Shown: piece after piece, positions 4,628-6,022 of the stretch
Numbering within the stretch: the stretch's first letter is position 1
Layout: the number at the start of each line of letters is the position of its first letter
Assembly (NCBI GenBank): GCA_040880365.1
Contig: JBBDIO010000101.1
Location: 1-6,022 of the forward strand
Source: JBBDIO01 sp040880365
GTDB lineage: Bacteria; Chloroflexota; Anaerolineae; Caldilineales; Caldilineaceae
DNA length: 6,022 nucleotides
Direction: 5' to 3'
Translations under genes and position numbers: made by a program
The notes under the pieces: generated by a model
What the model was told of the DNA's origin: nothing
Databases searched by the model: none
Seen by the model: only the letters and a program-made list of their open reading frames with translations

Positions 4628-5779
4628 ATGCAAGTCACCGATGTCAAGACCTATCTCATCAACCCCGGCATCAACAAGAACTGGCTCTTTGTGAAGGTAG
4701 AGACCGATGAAGGCATTTATGGCTGGGGCGAAGCCTATACCCAGCTGGATCGGGATCGCACCATCGAAATCCACATCGAACAGTTGGCCCGCTATCTCAA
4801 GGGGCGCAATCCCTTCGATATCCGACACTTCACCTTCATGGCCTATAACGACTTTGCGGGCAAACGCGGCTCGCTAGAGCTTTTCTGCGCCATCAGTGCG
4901 CTGGAACAGGCCCTGTGGGATATCGCGGGCAAAGCCACCAATCAACCCGTCTACAATCTGTTGGGAGGAGCCACCCGCAAGCGGCAACGCGTCTATGCCA
5001 ATGGCTGGGGCGGGGGTGGTTCGCTGCAACAGCTACAAGACGACGCGACCGCGGTCATCGCCAAAGGCTTCAGCGCGCTCAAGTTCGATCCCTTCCCCAA
5101 CCCCTGGCGCGCCTATATCGGCAAGCCCGAAGAAGATAGCGCAGTGGCGCGCGTGGCCGCGGTGCGTGAAGCCGTGGGGCCGGATGTGGAAATCCTGGTC
5201 GAAGTGCATCGGCGCCTGGCCCCCGCGCAGGCGATCCGCGTCGCAACGCGCATTGCCGAATATCGCCCCTATTGGTATGAAGAACCCGTCTCGGCGCGCG
5301 ATCTGGACGCGCTCGCCGAAGTCAAGCGCAGCATCAGCCTGCCGGTGGTCACGGGCGAAGAACTCTATACCAAGAACGAATTCCGCGATGTCATGACCAA
5401 ACGCGCCGTGGATCTCCTGAACCCCGATGTCTGCAACTGTGGCGGCATTCTGGAACTGCGCGAAATTGCAGCCATGGCCGAATGCCATCACATCGCGGTT
5501 TCGCCCCACAACTATAACAGCACCACAATTGGGCTGGCCGCCACCATCCACGCCACCGCGGGCATGATCAACTGTCCCATCACCGAATATTTTGTCAATT
5601 TTGAAGAGATTGGGCGTAAGATTGCCCATGCGCCGCTGGTCGCCAAAGATGGCTATGTGGATCTGCCCACCGCGCCGGGGCTGGGCGTGGATCTGGACGA
5701 GGAAAAACTGGCCGCGTATCCCTATCGGGAATTCCCCAACCGCAATCTGCGCACACCCGCGGAAGAATGGGGAGGGTAA
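4628..5779 (+). CDS. Mandelate racemase-subgroup enolase superfamily enzyme, probable sugar-acid dehydratase
   Basis: This is a cytoplasmic, metal-dependent enzyme of the enolase superfamily; relatives such as galactonate dehydratase (DgoD) abstract the proton alpha to a carboxylate and eliminate water. The 383 residues match that family in length. The N-terminal capping domain (about 1-115) includes VKVETDEGIYGWGEA (22-36) and ALEQALWDIAGK (91-102). The barrel follows, with LKFDPF (151-156) at the usual Lys position. Metal-ligand positions are Glu192, Glu218 and Glu244, spaced 26 and 26 residues as in DgoD and mandelate racemase; the first is usually Asp. His194 (in VEVHRR) and His294 (in VSPHNY) match the DgoD acid/base histidines, and Asp267 is 27 residues before His294 as in the mandelate racemase Asp-His dyad. 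Glu320 may be the carboxylate-site Glu. The start follows AAAGG (4616-4620) at seven bases. The gene is divergent from proA with no pathway neighbours, so the substrate cannot be assigned; automatic labels such as galactonate dehydratase would be guesses. Confidence 0.95.
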   Translation: MQVTDVKTYLINPGINKNWLFVKVETDEGIYGWGEAYTQLDRDRTIEIHIEQLARYLKGRNPFDIRHFTFMAYNDFAGKRGSLELFCAISALEQALWDIAGKATNQPVYNLLGGATRKRQRVYANGWGGGGSLQQLQDDATAVIAKGFSALKFDPFPNPWRAYIGKPEEDSAVARVAAVREAVGPDVEILVEVHRRLAPAQAIRVATRIAEYRPYWYEEPVSARDLDALAEVKRSISLPVVTGEELYTKNEFRDVMTKRAVDLLNPDVCNCGGILELREIAAMAECHHIAVSPHNYNSTTIGLAATIHATAGMINCPITEYFVNFEEIGRKIAHAPLVAKDGYVDLPTAPGLGVDLDEEKLAAYPYREFPNRNLRTPAEEWGG

Positions 5780-5933
5780 ACCAGCGGGCAGTTAGGCGCG
5801 GGGCGTAGGATGCGGGGGCAGGCAGGTGAGTGGTGTCCACCCTCGCACCCCATGTTCCGTACGACTGACCCTAAACCCTAGACTACGTGCTAAAGCAGAA
5901 GTGCAATTTGTTCAGTGCGTGGAGGCACATGAG
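5780..5933. other. Intergenic stretch with no clear signal
   Basis: After the enolase-superfamily stop codon there is a G-rich run (5790-5830) and a weak imperfect hairpin around GTGG-TGT-CCAC (about 5829-5839) without a T-tract. I see no convincing terminator or promoter. The only clear element is the Shine-Dalgarno GGAGG at 5921-5925 belonging to the next gene. Confidence 0.6.
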
Positions 5934-6022
5934 ATGCGCGCAGGAATACTGAAACGATTTGACTCCGAGCGTGACGCGGCCAGTGCACCGTTCGGACGGG
6001 CAGACATCGCGCGCGAGCTTGC
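5934..6022 (+). CDS. Start of an unidentified gene (3' end outside window)
   Basis: An ATG at 5934 is preceded by GGAGG (5921-5925) with an eight-base spacer, the strongest ribosome-binding site in the window. The frame stays open to the window end, giving 29 residues that begin MRAGILKRFDSERDAASA and end in GRADIAREL. The fragment is charged and soluble-looking, with no signal peptide or membrane segment. The end GRADIAREL resembles the opening helix of a helix-turn-helix, so a DNA-binding protein is possible, but nine residues do not support a family call. The other nearby ATG (5929) meets a stop after seven codons. Confidence 0.6.
   Translation, partial: MRAGILKRFDSERDAASAPFGRADIAREL

Noticed and set aside
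5033..5629. 198-codon reverse frame opposite the enolase-superfamily gene
   Set aside because: The forward gene has all catalytic residues in register; the reverse frame is its shadow.
5868..5880. CCCTAAACCCTA resembling a telomere repeat
   Set aside because: Fewer than two full units in otherwise bacterial sequence; chance.

Overview
This is a GC-rich bacterial chromosomal window, probably from a draft assembly because it contains a run of ten Ns (306-315). The genes are ordinary metabolic and stress-defence genes, with no phage, transposon, CRISPR, plasmid or RNA genes. The proteins do not fix the taxon. The dehydratase-like enzyme and the ProA resemble sequences common in Chloroflexota and Alphaproteobacteria, but that is an impression from memory, not a result.

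Layout from left to right. (1) 2-241 (+): the last 79 codons of a short-chain dehydrogenase/reductase, cut by the window edge. (2) 242-342: a short convergent intergenic stretch with a GC-rich hairpin that runs straight into the N gap. (3) 343-2586 (-): katE, a complete large-subunit (HPII-type, clade 2) monofunctional catalase of 747 residues. It has all expected haem-site residues and an unusual Gly/Asn/Asp-rich loop in its C-terminal domain. (4) 2587-3020: a 434-base non-coding stretch upstream of katE with several perfect dyads, a 13-bp periodic GATATACC-type repeat, a doubtful 49-codon ORF, and the intrinsic terminator of proA. (5) 3021-4343 (-): proA, gamma-glutamyl phosphate reductase, complete at 440 residues. 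(6) 4344-4627: the divergent control region between proA and the next gene, with inverted repeats on both sides. (7) 4628-5779 (+): a complete 383-residue enolase-superfamily enzyme of the mandelate racemase subgroup, probably a sugar-acid dehydratase. (8) 5780-5933: an intergenic stretch with no clear signal. (9) 5934-6022 (+): the first 29 codons of an unidentified gene behind a good Shine-Dalgarno sequence, cut by the window end.

The genes look like independent transcription units rather than one pathway. katE removes hydrogen peroxide, proA makes glutamate-5-semialdehyde for proline synthesis, and the SDR and the enolase-superfamily enzyme probably belong to unrelated oxidoreductase or sugar-acid metabolism. 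proA has no proB beside it and has its own terminator. I see no convincing new biological system here. The points worth checking are the katE loop, the repeat and dyad cluster upstream of katE, the hairpins in the proA leader, and the Glu-Glu-Glu metal site of the dehydratase-like enzyme.
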